Shown here: positions 7,543-14,749 of the stretch, piece by piece
Layout: every line of letters starts with the position of its first letter
Position numbering within the stretch: the first letter of the stretch is position 1
NCBI GenBank assembly: GCA_005502875.1
Contig: SCMV01000014.1
Coordinates: 1-64,000 of the forward strand
Direction: 5' to 3'
From: Comamonadaceae bacterium 2PF
Lineage (GTDB): Bacteria > Pseudomonadota > Gammaproteobacteria > Burkholderiales > Burkholderiaceae_C
Length of the DNA: 64,000 bases
The notes under the pieces: model-generated
Database searches by the model: none
Told to the model about the DNA's origin: nothing
What the model saw: the letters and a program-made list of their open reading frames with translations, nothing else
Position numbers and translations under genes: made by a program

Positions 7543-8271
7543 ATGCAGAAGCACGCTCTCGCCACGTCCCTACTCGCGCTGTCCGCCGTCACCCCGGTCT
7601 TTGCACAGGAGGCGCGGGGCGTCAACCCTGCTGACATCGACAGCCGCATCGATCTGATCGTCAAGCGCGTCAATCTCGATCAGGATGGCACGACCGACGT
7701 CGTCACCGTCAAGTTCGATTACAAGCTCAATAGCAACTGGGGCGTCAACTTCGAGCTGCCGGCCTATACCAAGCTCAGCGTGCCGGGCCTCAGCGCCTCT
7801 GGCAACGGTGACCTGTTCGCGCGCGCCCGCTACATTCAGCCAACGACCAGCGGCTGGATCTACGGCGCCTCGTTCGAGGTCGTTGCGCCCGCCGCAAGCA
7901 AGGACGAGATCGGTACTGGGCGCTGGCAAGGCAACGTCGGCGCCCTGGCGGTGAAGCCCTGGACACGAGCCTTCCTCACCGCTTTCGTCGTGAAGCAAAC
8001 CACCTCGCTGGGGGGCGATGCGGATCGAGCCAAGTTCAGCAACACGGAAATCCGCTTCGTGCCCGTGATGATGCTGCCCGATGGCTGGGCACTCTCCGGC
8101 GAAGTGCGGCAGACCTGGGAGCACCGCTCAGATGCCAGCTGGCAGCGCGTGGAGGGCACGCTGAACAAGCAGTTCAGCGCCCAGTGGGCTGGCTCGCTGG
8201 GCTACTCGCGTGACTTCGGGGACAGGAAGGACCGTGGCGCCTTCTCTGCCGCAGTCAAATACTTCTTCTGA
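7543..8271 (+). CDS. outer-membrane beta-barrel-like protein
   Basis: 242 residues with a signal peptide (MQKHALATSLLALSAVTPVFAQ). The rest is alternating amphipathic strands (VVTVKFDYKLNSNWGVNFEL, SGWIYGASFEVVAP, WAGSLGYSRDF), ending in AAVKYFF with the C-terminal Phe used by the BAM machinery. This resembles small transporter-like or phenol-degradation-type outer-membrane proteins. It begins 43 bp after the second DUF1254/DUF1214 gene behind the weak ribosome site TCAGGAGTCC, so it is probably co-transcribed. Likely role: an outer-membrane channel or lipid-binding barrel serving the same pathway. The exact family is not certain. Confidence 0.75.
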   Translation: MQKHALATSLLALSAVTPVFAQEARGVNPADIDSRIDLIVKRVNLDQDGTTDVVTVKFDYKLNSNWGVNFELPAYTKLSVPGLSASGNGDLFARARYIQPTTSGWIYGASFEVVAPAASKDEIGTGRWQGNVGALAVKPWTRAFLTAFVVKQTTSLGGDADRAKFSNTEIRFVPVMMLPDGWALSGEVRQTWEHRSDASWQRVEGTLNKQFSAQWAGSLGYSRDFGDRKDRGAFSAAVKYFF

Positions 8272-8272
8272 G

Positions 8273-8587
8273 ATGCGCACGCGCTGCGCGTTGCTGGCGC
8301 TGGCAGTAACGACACTGGCTGGAACTGCGGCCGCCGCCACGCCGCTGGAGGCCGTGCCCGAGGCGGAGCCGGGCGTGAATATCGTCGCGCTCGCCTGGGG
8401 CCGCATTCCTGACCACGCTGGTTCGAACGAAGGTGTCAGCGGCATTGCACCGCTGGTGTGGCTGAAACTGGCCGGCGGCCGCTGGCTGCAGCTCGACAGG
8501 CGCCTCGCGATAAGCCCGATCGTCTCGGAACGCGGCGCAAGATCCTCCGCCATCATCGGCGTGGGCGCAGGTTATGTCTGGCGTTGA
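8273..8587 (+). CDS. small exported hypothetical protein
   Basis: 104 residues from an ATG one base after the preceding stop, so translation is likely coupled. It has a clear signal peptide (CALLALAVTTLAGTAAAA) and a mature part of about 80 residues rich in beta-propensity: GVNIVALAWGRIPDHAG, then APLVWLKLAGGRWLQLDRR, and a terminal IIGVGAGYVWR. I do not recognise a family. It overlaps the next gene by 14 bp, consistent with a compact operon of exported proteins. Confidence 0.6.
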   Translation: MRTRCALLALAVTTLAGTAAAATPLEAVPEAEPGVNIVALAWGRIPDHAGSNEGVSGIAPLVWLKLAGGRWLQLDRRLAISPIVSERGARSSAIIGVGAGYVWR

Positions 8588-8975
8588 TCGGCGACGTGTC
8601 CTGATCGCCTGCACAGCAACGTGGCTGACGTTGCCTGCGGCGGCCGACCCCGAGGGCTGGCGGCTGCTCGGCGAGCGCTCGGTGCGGCTGCTCGGTGACC
8701 GCGACGAAATCCTCGTCAGCGCACGCCGCGGCACGATGCGCCGCATCCGGCTGCGTGTGCTCGACCAGGGTGTCGAGTTCTTCGACGTCACCGTGCACTT
8801 CGCCAACGGCGAGCAGTTCGAGGCCCATGTGCGCAGCCTCATCCGCGCCGGCGGCCAGACACGTCCGATCGATCTGCCCGCCCGCGACCGCGTGATCCGC
8901 CGCGTGATGCTGAGCTACCGCACGCGGCGCGGCGCCGACAGCCGCGCACGGGTGCAACTGTGGGGGTGGGGTTGA
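8574..8975 (+). CDS. exported beta-rich protein (DUF2541-like pattern)
   Basis: 133 residues. The N-terminus DRRRVLIACTATWLTLPAAA is a signal peptide with a Tat-like RRR. The mature part contains GWRLLGERSVRLLGDRDEI, an IRLRVLDQGVEFFDVTVHF strand pair, and GQTRPIDLPARDRVIRRVML. The pattern of a basic strand core followed by a rigid RxIDLPxxDRxI block recalls small secreted DUF2541-type proteins, with low certainty. It overlaps its upstream neighbour by 14 bp and sits in the DUF1254/DUF1214 operon. Confidence 0.62.
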   Translation: MSGVDRRRVLIACTATWLTLPAAADPEGWRLLGERSVRLLGDRDEILVSARRGTMRRIRLRVLDQGVEFFDVTVHFANGEQFEAHVRSLIRAGGQTRPIDLPARDRVIRRVMLSYRTRRGADSRARVQLWGWG

Positions 8976-8995
8976 AGCGCCCGCCGGTCCGGCGC

Positions 8996-9214
8996 ATGCC
9001 GCCGCAGGCGCAGGCGCCCATCGCGATGCGTGGCGTGCTTGCACTGCGCGGCGCCTTCTCGCTGGCGTTCGCGCTGCTGGCGCTGCGGCCGGCCAAGGCG
9101 GCGTTCAGGTACGACGGCGTGCCAGGCCTGATCGTCTCGGCGTTCGCTACGGCTGGCAGCCTGCTAATGTTGCTGGCATGGGGCCTGCGCGCCGCGTCTG
9201 CCACCGAACGCTGA
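8996..9214 (+). CDS. small two-helix membrane protein
   Basis: About 72 residues from the ATG at 8996; GTG starts at 8960 or 8966 are alternatives that would overlap the preceding gene. Two hydrophobic segments are visible: residues about 12-34 (GVLALRGAFSLAFALLAL) and about 40-65 (GLIVSAFATAGSLLMLLAWG). It is the last rightward gene of the envelope cluster and faces the convergent alginate-export-type barrel. Function unknown. Confidence 0.45.
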   Translation: MPPQAQAPIAMRGVLALRGAFSLAFALLALRPAKAAFRYDGVPGLIVSAFATAGSLLMLLAWGLRAASATER

Positions 9215-9247
9215 GCCTGCCGGCCGTGGCCGACAGACTGTGTCGGC

Positions 9248-10663
9248 TCAGTACTTGATCGTCAGGTTGGCGAATACGCCCCACCAGTCGCGCGCATCGC
9301 TGACCACGGCCTTCAGGCCGCTGCCGGGGAACGCGCCGGCCACACCGGTGCTCACGAAGAGGTTGCTGGTCAGCACGCGCGTGTACTCGGCGTAAATCTC
9401 CTGCGTCAGCGGGCGCTTCGGGAAGCCGGCGACCACGCCGATGCTGCCGTCGACGATCGCCAGCCGCGCGGCCTGTCCGTACTGGACCGGGCTGTTGGCC
9501 TGCGCCGCATCGACCTTCCACCAGTTGAGGTTCACGAAGTCGCGCTGCGACAGCACAAACTCCGCGCGTACCCGGTGCACGACGAGGTTCGAGTTGTAGA
9601 ACGCGAACGAGCCGTTGCCGCCTGACGACCAGGTCTGCGGCCCACCGTCGTAGAACAGCGGATCGAAACGCTCGAGTTTGTCGGCGGTGCCGGGATCGTC
9701 GCCCGAGAAGCGGCGCATCGACCAGCTCAGCCGCGGCATGAACGGCATCTGCGCCAGGCGGTAGCCTAGCTCGAAGCCCCAGCCGCCGGCTTTCATGTCG
9801 ATGCGGCTGTTGCGTTGCCAGGCCGCCTCGCCAATTAGGCTCAGCCCCGCCAGCGCCCCCGAGCGCGGCTCGTAGCGCCAGATCAGGTCGGTGGTCTGCA
9901 GGCCCTCGCGGCCGTTCTCGATGATCGTGACAGGCGCCTTCGGGTAGGGCGCGGCGGAGGCACTGACGCGGATGTGGGCCAGGCCCACGGAACCATCTTC
10001 GCTGGGCGACCACTGCCCATGCAGGCCCCACAGCCGCGTACCTGTGTCGCCGAACTCCAGTTCGTTCGGGTTGAGATGGAAGGCCTCGGCCATGAACGGC
10101 CCGCTACTGATGCGACCGATGCCGGTCATGCCCCAGGCGCGTCGCGGCGCGAGGATGGCGCCGCCGCGCTCGAAGCCGTTGCCGGCACCGGCGGACAGAA
10201 GAAAGCCGTGACCCAGCTTGTACGGCTGCGCACCGGCCGAGACATCCCAGTTCCAGCCAACCGCCTGCCCACGCAGACCGAGGTAGGCGTCCTCGAAGAG
10301 CACGCGGCCCTTTTCCTTGGTCTCGAAGACGTCCGTGCCGAGCGTGCCGGTGGCCAGCAGCGACGCGCCGCCATAGCCGGTCAGCCCATTGGCGAGCGAC
10401 GTCTGCGCCTTCATGCCCGGTTTGACGAAGGCCTCGAGCCAGGTGTGCGAACGCGCATACCCAGCCGCCGGCGCGAACTGTTGGCCGAGGCCCAAGAAGG
10501 AGTTCTTCTCGTGCGTCAGCTGTGCACTGCCGTCGAGCGTGAAGGTCACGGGGGCGGCGGGCGGCGGCGCACTGACCTGAGCGTAGACTGGCTCAGCCAG
10601 GCCGATGGTTGCGGCGAAGGCGGCGCAGGGGGCCACATGAGTGAATTTAAGGTGGAGCTTCAT
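9248..10663 (-). CDS. alginate-export-family outer-membrane porin
   Basis: 471 residues. A signal peptide is followed by about 430 residues of beta-barrel, with repeated aromatic-flanked strands such as SHTWLEAFVKPGMKAQTSL, GWNWDVSAGAQPYKLGHGF, NLVVHRVRAEFVLSQRDFV and NLFVSTGVAGAFPG. It ends in FANLTIKY with a terminal aromatic residue. The GRVLFEDAYLGLRG motif and overall length fit the alginate-export (AlgE/OprD-like) porin group, though the N-terminal region is diverged. It runs convergently to the DUF1254/DUF1214 operon and divergently from the winged-helix regulator. It probably gives an outer-membrane route for a hydrophobic or anionic substrate; the substrate is unknown. Confidence 0.75.
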   Translation of the reverse strand: MKLHLKFTHVAPCAAFAATIGLAEPVYAQVSAPPPAAPVTFTLDGSAQLTHEKNSFLGLGQQFAPAAGYARSHTWLEAFVKPGMKAQTSLANGLTGYGGASLLATGTLGTDVFETKEKGRVLFEDAYLGLRGQAVGWNWDVSAGAQPYKLGHGFLLSAGAGNGFERGGAILAPRRAWGMTGIGRISSGPFMAEAFHLNPNELEFGDTGTRLWGLHGQWSPSEDGSVGLAHIRVSASAAPYPKAPVTIIENGREGLQTTDLIWRYEPRSGALAGLSLIGEAAWQRNSRIDMKAGGWGFELGYRLAQMPFMPRLSWSMRRFSGDDPGTADKLERFDPLFYDGGPQTWSSGGNGSFAFYNSNLVVHRVRAEFVLSQRDFVNLNWWKVDAAQANSPVQYGQAARLAIVDGSIGVVAGFPKRPLTQEIYAEYTRVLTSNLFVSTGVAGAFPGSGLKAVVSDARDWWGVFANLTIKY

Positions 10664-11087
10664 GCCGACGACCTTATCCAGCAGCAGGAATTACGCAAGG
10701 TCGCGCCGCCCGTTTTGGGCGCCAACAGATGGCCCCGTCGCCCCGCCAGGTTCGGGTCCGGCCGAGCAGCGGGTCCAGCGCGGGTTGCCGTCCTGCCCGA
10801 GGCCGATGCGAAGCCGCTCTGCCGTGGACTGCGCTGAAACGGCCTATGTGGCCGCCGACTGTCATGCCGATGCCACATGCCGTGTCCGCCGAGTGCGTGC
10901 GCACGTGCTGCGGAGCCGGAGGAGGGGCGCCTGGAGCCGCACAGTCTGTCGCTGCCGCTGAGAGACGGTCATCGCAGCGCCCCTGTCGGGTAGACTTGCC
11001 ACGCGTGCAATCAAGTTGGGCGGCACACTCTGACCCAGCTGGGGGGCTGGCGGTTCTTCGCGCGACAACGAAACATGAGGCGACCAA
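10664..11087. promoter_or_regulatory. divergent promoter region, no gene seen
   Basis: This 424-bp gap separates the leftward porin gene from the rightward winged-helix regulator. I see no convincing coding frame. It contains a perfect 10-bp palindrome, CGTGCGCACG (10896-10905), the best operator candidate for the adjacent regulator. The start of the regulator at 11088 follows GAGGCGACCAA. Confidence 0.4.
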
Positions 11088-11651
11088 ATGGACACACGGG
11101 TTGAGACGGGGAACCCGTCGCTGCGGGGACTGCGCGATTACGACCAGGCCTTCGACGGCGCCTTCAGCCTGGTCGCTTTCGTCACGAACCGGCACCTGAT
11201 CGACCACATGCTTCGCTCGGCGCGCCTGCTGAACGATGGCGACTTCGAGTCGCTGATCCTGTGGGGCATCCTGGCCCACCAGAACGTCGCCCACCTCATG
11301 CCGCCCGGCTCGATGCCCACGGCAGTGCTCACTGAGACAGGCAACGTGCCCGATGTCGAGATCCGGCTGCGACCGCTGCCGCTGCGTGACATCGCAGCGA
11401 TTGCCGGCATCCCGCGGGAGACGGCTCGGCGAAAGCTCGAACGCCTGGCGAAACAAGGCTTTGTCGAACGCAGCGGGCGGGCCTGGGTTGTTTCCACCCA
11501 GCGGCTCGAGCCCGAACTGCGCGAGCACACGCGAGAGTCGGTCAAGCGGATGCTCGCGGCCGCCGACGAAGTGCGTACGGCGCTGGCCGTGGCCGACGAG
11601 GCGGCGTTCCGTCGAACAACCGGTGCCACGATGCTCGGCATCGGCCTGTGA
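11088..11651 (+). CDS. winged helix-turn-helix transcriptional regulator
   Basis: 187 residues. The N-terminal about 85 residues are helical (DGAFSLVAFVTNRHLIDHML, FESLILWGILAHQNVAHLMP), with no obvious ligand-domain signature. A winged helix follows at about 100-150: LRDIAAIAGIPRETARRKLE, then LAKQGFVERSGRAWVV, the classic recognition helix and wing of Crp/MarR-like regulators. A helical tail follows. It is divergent from the alginate-export-type porin and faces no other local partner, so it probably controls the porin and perhaps the DUF1254/DUF1214 operon. The effector is unknown. Confidence 0.72.
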   Translation: MDTRVETGNPSLRGLRDYDQAFDGAFSLVAFVTNRHLIDHMLRSARLLNDGDFESLILWGILAHQNVAHLMPPGSMPTAVLTETGNVPDVEIRLRPLPLRDIAAIAGIPRETARRKLERLAKQGFVERSGRAWVVSTQRLEPELREHTRESVKRMLAAADEVRTALAVADEAAFRRTTGATMLGIGL

Positions 11652-12319
11652 GTCGGCAGAGGGCCGAGGAGCGACACTTCGCCGCCGCCCTCTTTCACAA
11701 AGCGAAAGTCTGCATGGGGTCGAAAGCAAACGCCGCTCCGGGCTGTGCTCAACGGCTGCTTCCAGCCTGAAGTCGCAGCTCCCCATCGGCGAGCGTACTG
11801 AACGCTGAGCTGTATGGCGTCACGATCGCCAAGCTCAATGCCCCCTGGCACTGCCCAACCGGGAGCGGTCGAGAAAGGGCTCGCTGCCCCCCGCACGCCA
11901 CCCCGTAGATCGGCCCTGTTCACCCAACCCACACTTCGGCCATCCGAGGCCTCCTTCGAGCAAAATTTCGGGCTTCTGACTGACAAACCCACACTTGCCA
12001 CCAGCGATACCGCGGCGACGCCCGTAGACATTGGGCAAAACGGCGTACGAACAGTTCTCAGTGCTTAACAGGCTGCGGAAATACCCAACGGGCGCAGCTT
12101 CGCTGCTGACGCAAAGGCTCGTTTTTCGATGATGCGGACCGATTGCGGCGCAAATCACCCCATTTAAAGTCCATTTTGGCTTGATCTGAGCCCATTTCGA
12201 GGCGTTTTGCCCTCGTCACGCGACCTCCAGACGGACCTTGGCGACGGAGGTGAGTGCAGCGTCGCTGGCTGCGGTGGGCGCTTACGTGGTTTTGCTCAAG
12301 CTCTGAATTCAGGCGCACG
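11652..12319. other. 668-bp gene-free region with decayed mobile-element sequence
   Basis: No convincing gene. Base composition is visibly less GC-rich than the neighbours, for example CCCATTTAAAGTCCATTTTG near 12160. The word AACAGGCTGCGGAAATACCC (12067-12086) repeats the left-edge motif, and CCCACACTT occurs twice (about 11928 and 11988). GCAGC-TTC-GCTGC forms a small hairpin near 12094. Two minus-strand frames (12058-12318 and 11835-12158) have no recognisable product. I read the region as the scar of an insertion element closing the accessory block. Confidence 0.45.
12067..12086. repeat. IS-end-like 20-mer, right copy
   Basis: AACAGGCTGCGGAAATACCC, 18/20 identical to the copy at 4303-4322 in the same orientation. 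The two copies bracket the accessory block that holds the DUF1254/DUF1214 system. Confidence 0.45.
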
Positions 12320-13726
12320 TTATCGCTGAGCCAGCATCATCGCGAGCTGGTTGTGCCTCTCCACCACCACTCCCATCTCCACCGTCGTGACCCGCCCGTG
12401 GTCAGCCACCACCCGCCCATCCACAATCGTCCAAGCCGTCGGCTCCCCATGGCACATCAGCAAGGCCGCCACCGGGTCATGCACCGCCGCCCCGGCCATG
12501 CCCAGCGTGCGCGTGTCAAAGATCGCCAAGTCAGCCGCAAACCCCGGCGCAATCTGCCCGATGTCCGTGCGCCCCAGCACCTCGGCCCCACCTCGCGTCG
12601 CCACACGCAAAGCCGCGCGCGCACTCATGTCAGCCGGCCCGTGGTCGCACCCGAAGGGCTCCAAACTGCGCCCCACGCGCGCCAGCAGCATCGCTTGCCG
12701 CGCTTCGGCCAGCATGTGCGCGGCGTCGTTGCTGGCTGAGCCGTCCACGCCCAGGCCCACGGGCACGCCGGCATTGAGCATGCGGCGCACGGGCGCGATG
12801 CCCGAGGCCAGGCGCATGTTGCTGCACGGGCAGTGCGCCACGCCCGTGCGGGTGGCGGCAAAGCGGCCGATGCCGTGTTCGTCCAGCTTCACGCAGTGGG
12901 CGTGCCACACGTCGTCGCCCAGCCAGCCCAGGCTTTCGGCGTATTCGGTGGGCGTCTGGTTGAACTTCTCGCGGCTGTAGGCGATGTCGTGGTCGTTCTC
13001 GGCCAGGTGGGTGTGCAGGCGCACGCCCCGTTGGTAGCTGCGCGCCAGGCTGGCCGATTCGCGCATCAAATCCGGGCTGACCGAAAACGGTGAGCACGGC
13101 GCCAGCGCGATGCGCGTCATGCTGAAGTCGCGCTCGTCGTGCCAGGCCTCGATCAGGCGCTGCGAGTCTTTCAGGATGTCGGCCTCGCGCTCGACCAGGC
13201 TGTCGGGCGGCAGGCCGCCGTTCGATTCGCCCACGCTCATGCTGCCGCGGCTGGCGTGAAAACGCATGCCGATCTGCAGCGCCGCTTCGATGCTGTCGTC
13301 CAGGCGGCAGCCGTTGGGGTACAGGTACAGGTGGTCGCTGCTGGTGGTGCAGCCGCTCACCAACAGCTCGGCCATGGCCACCTGGGTCGACACGTGGACC
13401 ATCTCGGGCGTCAGGCCCGCCCAGATGGGGTAGAGCGTGCGCAGCCAGGTGAAGAGCTCGGCGTCCTGCGCGGCCGGGATGGCGCGCGTCAGGCTTTGGT
13501 ACATGTGGTGGTGCGTGTTGACCAGGCCGGGGATGACGACGTGGCCGCGCGCGTCGATCACGTCCGTGGCCTGGGCCAGCAGGGCGGGGTCCATGTCGGC
13601 CGTGGGGCCGCAGGCCAGGATGCGCGGGCCCTGGATGAGCACGCTGGCGTGGCGCCATTCGGTGCCGGCGTCGTCCATGGTGGCGACGCAGTCGGCGTTT
13701 TTGATGAGCAAGGTCGGGGTGTGCAT
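12320..13726 (-). CDS. 8-oxoguanine deaminase-type amidohydrolase
   Basis: 468 residues of the TRAD/AtzB-like amidohydrolase family, a TIM barrel with one divalent metal. Metal ligands are visible: NTHHHMYQSLTRA near residue 70, HTHLAEN near 240, HAHCVKLDEHGI near 272, and GLGVDGSASNDAAHM near 325. The ELFTWLRTLYPIWAGL block and CPCSNMRL are typical of enzymes annotated as 8-oxoguanine deaminase or hydroxydechloroatrazine hydrolase. The expected reaction is 8-oxoguanine + H2O to urate + NH3, feeding the same pathway as the adjacent xanthine dehydrogenase. It is the last gene of the leftward xdhA-xdhB-xdhC operon, 68 bp after xdhC. Plain guanine deamination is an alternative activity. Confidence 0.85.
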   Translation of the reverse strand: MHTPTLLIKNADCVATMDDAGTEWRHASVLIQGPRILACGPTADMDPALLAQATDVIDARGHVVIPGLVNTHHHMYQSLTRAIPAAQDAELFTWLRTLYPIWAGLTPEMVHVSTQVAMAELLVSGCTTSSDHLYLYPNGCRLDDSIEAALQIGMRFHASRGSMSVGESNGGLPPDSLVEREADILKDSQRLIEAWHDERDFSMTRIALAPCSPFSVSPDLMRESASLARSYQRGVRLHTHLAENDHDIAYSREKFNQTPTEYAESLGWLGDDVWHAHCVKLDEHGIGRFAATRTGVAHCPCSNMRLASGIAPVRRMLNAGVPVGLGVDGSASNDAAHMLAEARQAMLLARVGRSLEPFGCDHGPADMSARAALRVATRGGAEVLGRTDIGQIAPGFAADLAIFDTRTLGMAGAAVHDPVAALLMCHGEPTAWTIVDGRVVADHGRVTTVEMGVVVERHNQLAMMLAQR

Positions 13727-13794
13727 GGGGCTGCGGTCGGCTGGTTGTGCGTTGGGTGGGGCAGGGCGGCCACCGCGCGGTGCGCGAGCAGGCC

Positions 13795-14712
13795 TCAGGC
13801 GGTGCGCTGCAGCAGCTGCGCCACCACCGAGATGGCGATGACGGCGGGCTCTTTGCCGGGCAGCTCGGGCAGGCCGATGGGGCAGGTCAGGCGGGCGATG
13901 GCGTCGTCGCTCACGCCCAGGGCTTGCAGCCGGTGCAGGAACTTGGCGCGCTTGGTTTGCGAGCCGATGAGGCCGGCGAAGGCGAAGTCGCCACGCTGCA
14001 GCACGGCGTGGATGATGCGCAGGTCCAGGTCGTGGCGGTGGGTGAGCACCAGGTGGCAGGCGCCAGCGGGCGCGTCGGCCACCTCGGCTTCGGCCTGCTC
14101 GGTGCTGACGAATTCGATGTGCGGGGGCAGGGCGGCCAGGGTTTGCGGCGTGGGCAGGCCTGGGGCGTCGGCGCCAAGGGTTTCGGCGGTGTCTGCGCGT
14201 TCGTCGATCCAGCGCACGGTGCAGTCGATGTCGGCCAGCAGCTTGACGATGGCTTGGCCCACGTGGCCTGCGCCGTGCAGCTCCAGGTGAAAGCGCGGGG
14301 CGGGCAGGGTCCAGGCTTGCAGGGTGGCGTCGGTGAGGGGCTCGAAGGCCAGGTCAACCGAGCCGCCGCAGCATTGGCCCAAAGTGGGGCCGAGGGCGAA
14401 GGTTTGTTGCCAGGCGGCGAGGGGTTTCTTGGGCGATGCGGCGGTGTGCGCTTCGGCCAGGGCCTTGCGGGCGAGGTCGATGGCTTGCCATTCGAGGTGG
14501 CCGCCGCCGATGGTGCCGAGGACCGGGCCCAGCACTTCAACACCTTGCTCATCACCGCCCACCAGCATGCGCACACCCGCCTCGCGCGGCGTGGAGCCCC
14601 GGATGGCGTGCACGCGCACCACCAGCGCAGGCCGACCGGCTGCGAGCCACTGCGCGGCGACGTGGCGCAGGTGGTGGGCACTCAGGGCGGTCATGGCATT
14701 GGGCGTGGTCAT
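13795..14712 (-). CDS. xdhC: xanthine dehydrogenase accessory protein XdhC
   Basis: 305 residues. The N-terminal XdhC/CoxI domain contains LVVRVHAIRGSTPREAGVRM near 30 and GTIGGGHLEWQAIDLAR near 66. The C-terminal Rossmann-like domain contains LELHGAGHVGQAIVKLLADI near 165 and the family-typical FVSTEQAEAEV. XdhC binds the molybdenum cofactor, promotes its sulfuration and inserts it into XdhB. It lies 37 bp downstream of xdhB and upstream of the 8-oxoguanine deaminase gene in one leftward operon. Cytoplasmic. Confidence 0.93.
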   Translation of the reverse strand: MTTPNAMTALSAHHLRHVAAQWLAAGRPALVVRVHAIRGSTPREAGVRMLVGGDEQGVEVLGPVLGTIGGGHLEWQAIDLARKALAEAHTAASPKKPLAAWQQTFALGPTLGQCCGGSVDLAFEPLTDATLQAWTLPAPRFHLELHGAGHVGQAIVKLLADIDCTVRWIDERADTAETLGADAPGLPTPQTLAALPPHIEFVSTEQAEAEVADAPAGACHLVLTHRHDLDLRIIHAVLQRGDFAFAGLIGSQTKRAKFLHRLQALGVSDDAIARLTCPIGLPELPGKEPAVIAISVVAQLLQRTA

Positions 14713-14749
14713 GGCGTCAGCGCAGGCAAGCCGAGTTGCGCGGCGGGCA

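Noticed and set aside
11835-12318. Two minus-strand frames that might be a transposase remnant or a small gene
   Set aside because: No transposase motif or ribosome site is visible, and the frames overlap in a way expected of decayed sequence. Kept only as part of the gene-free region.
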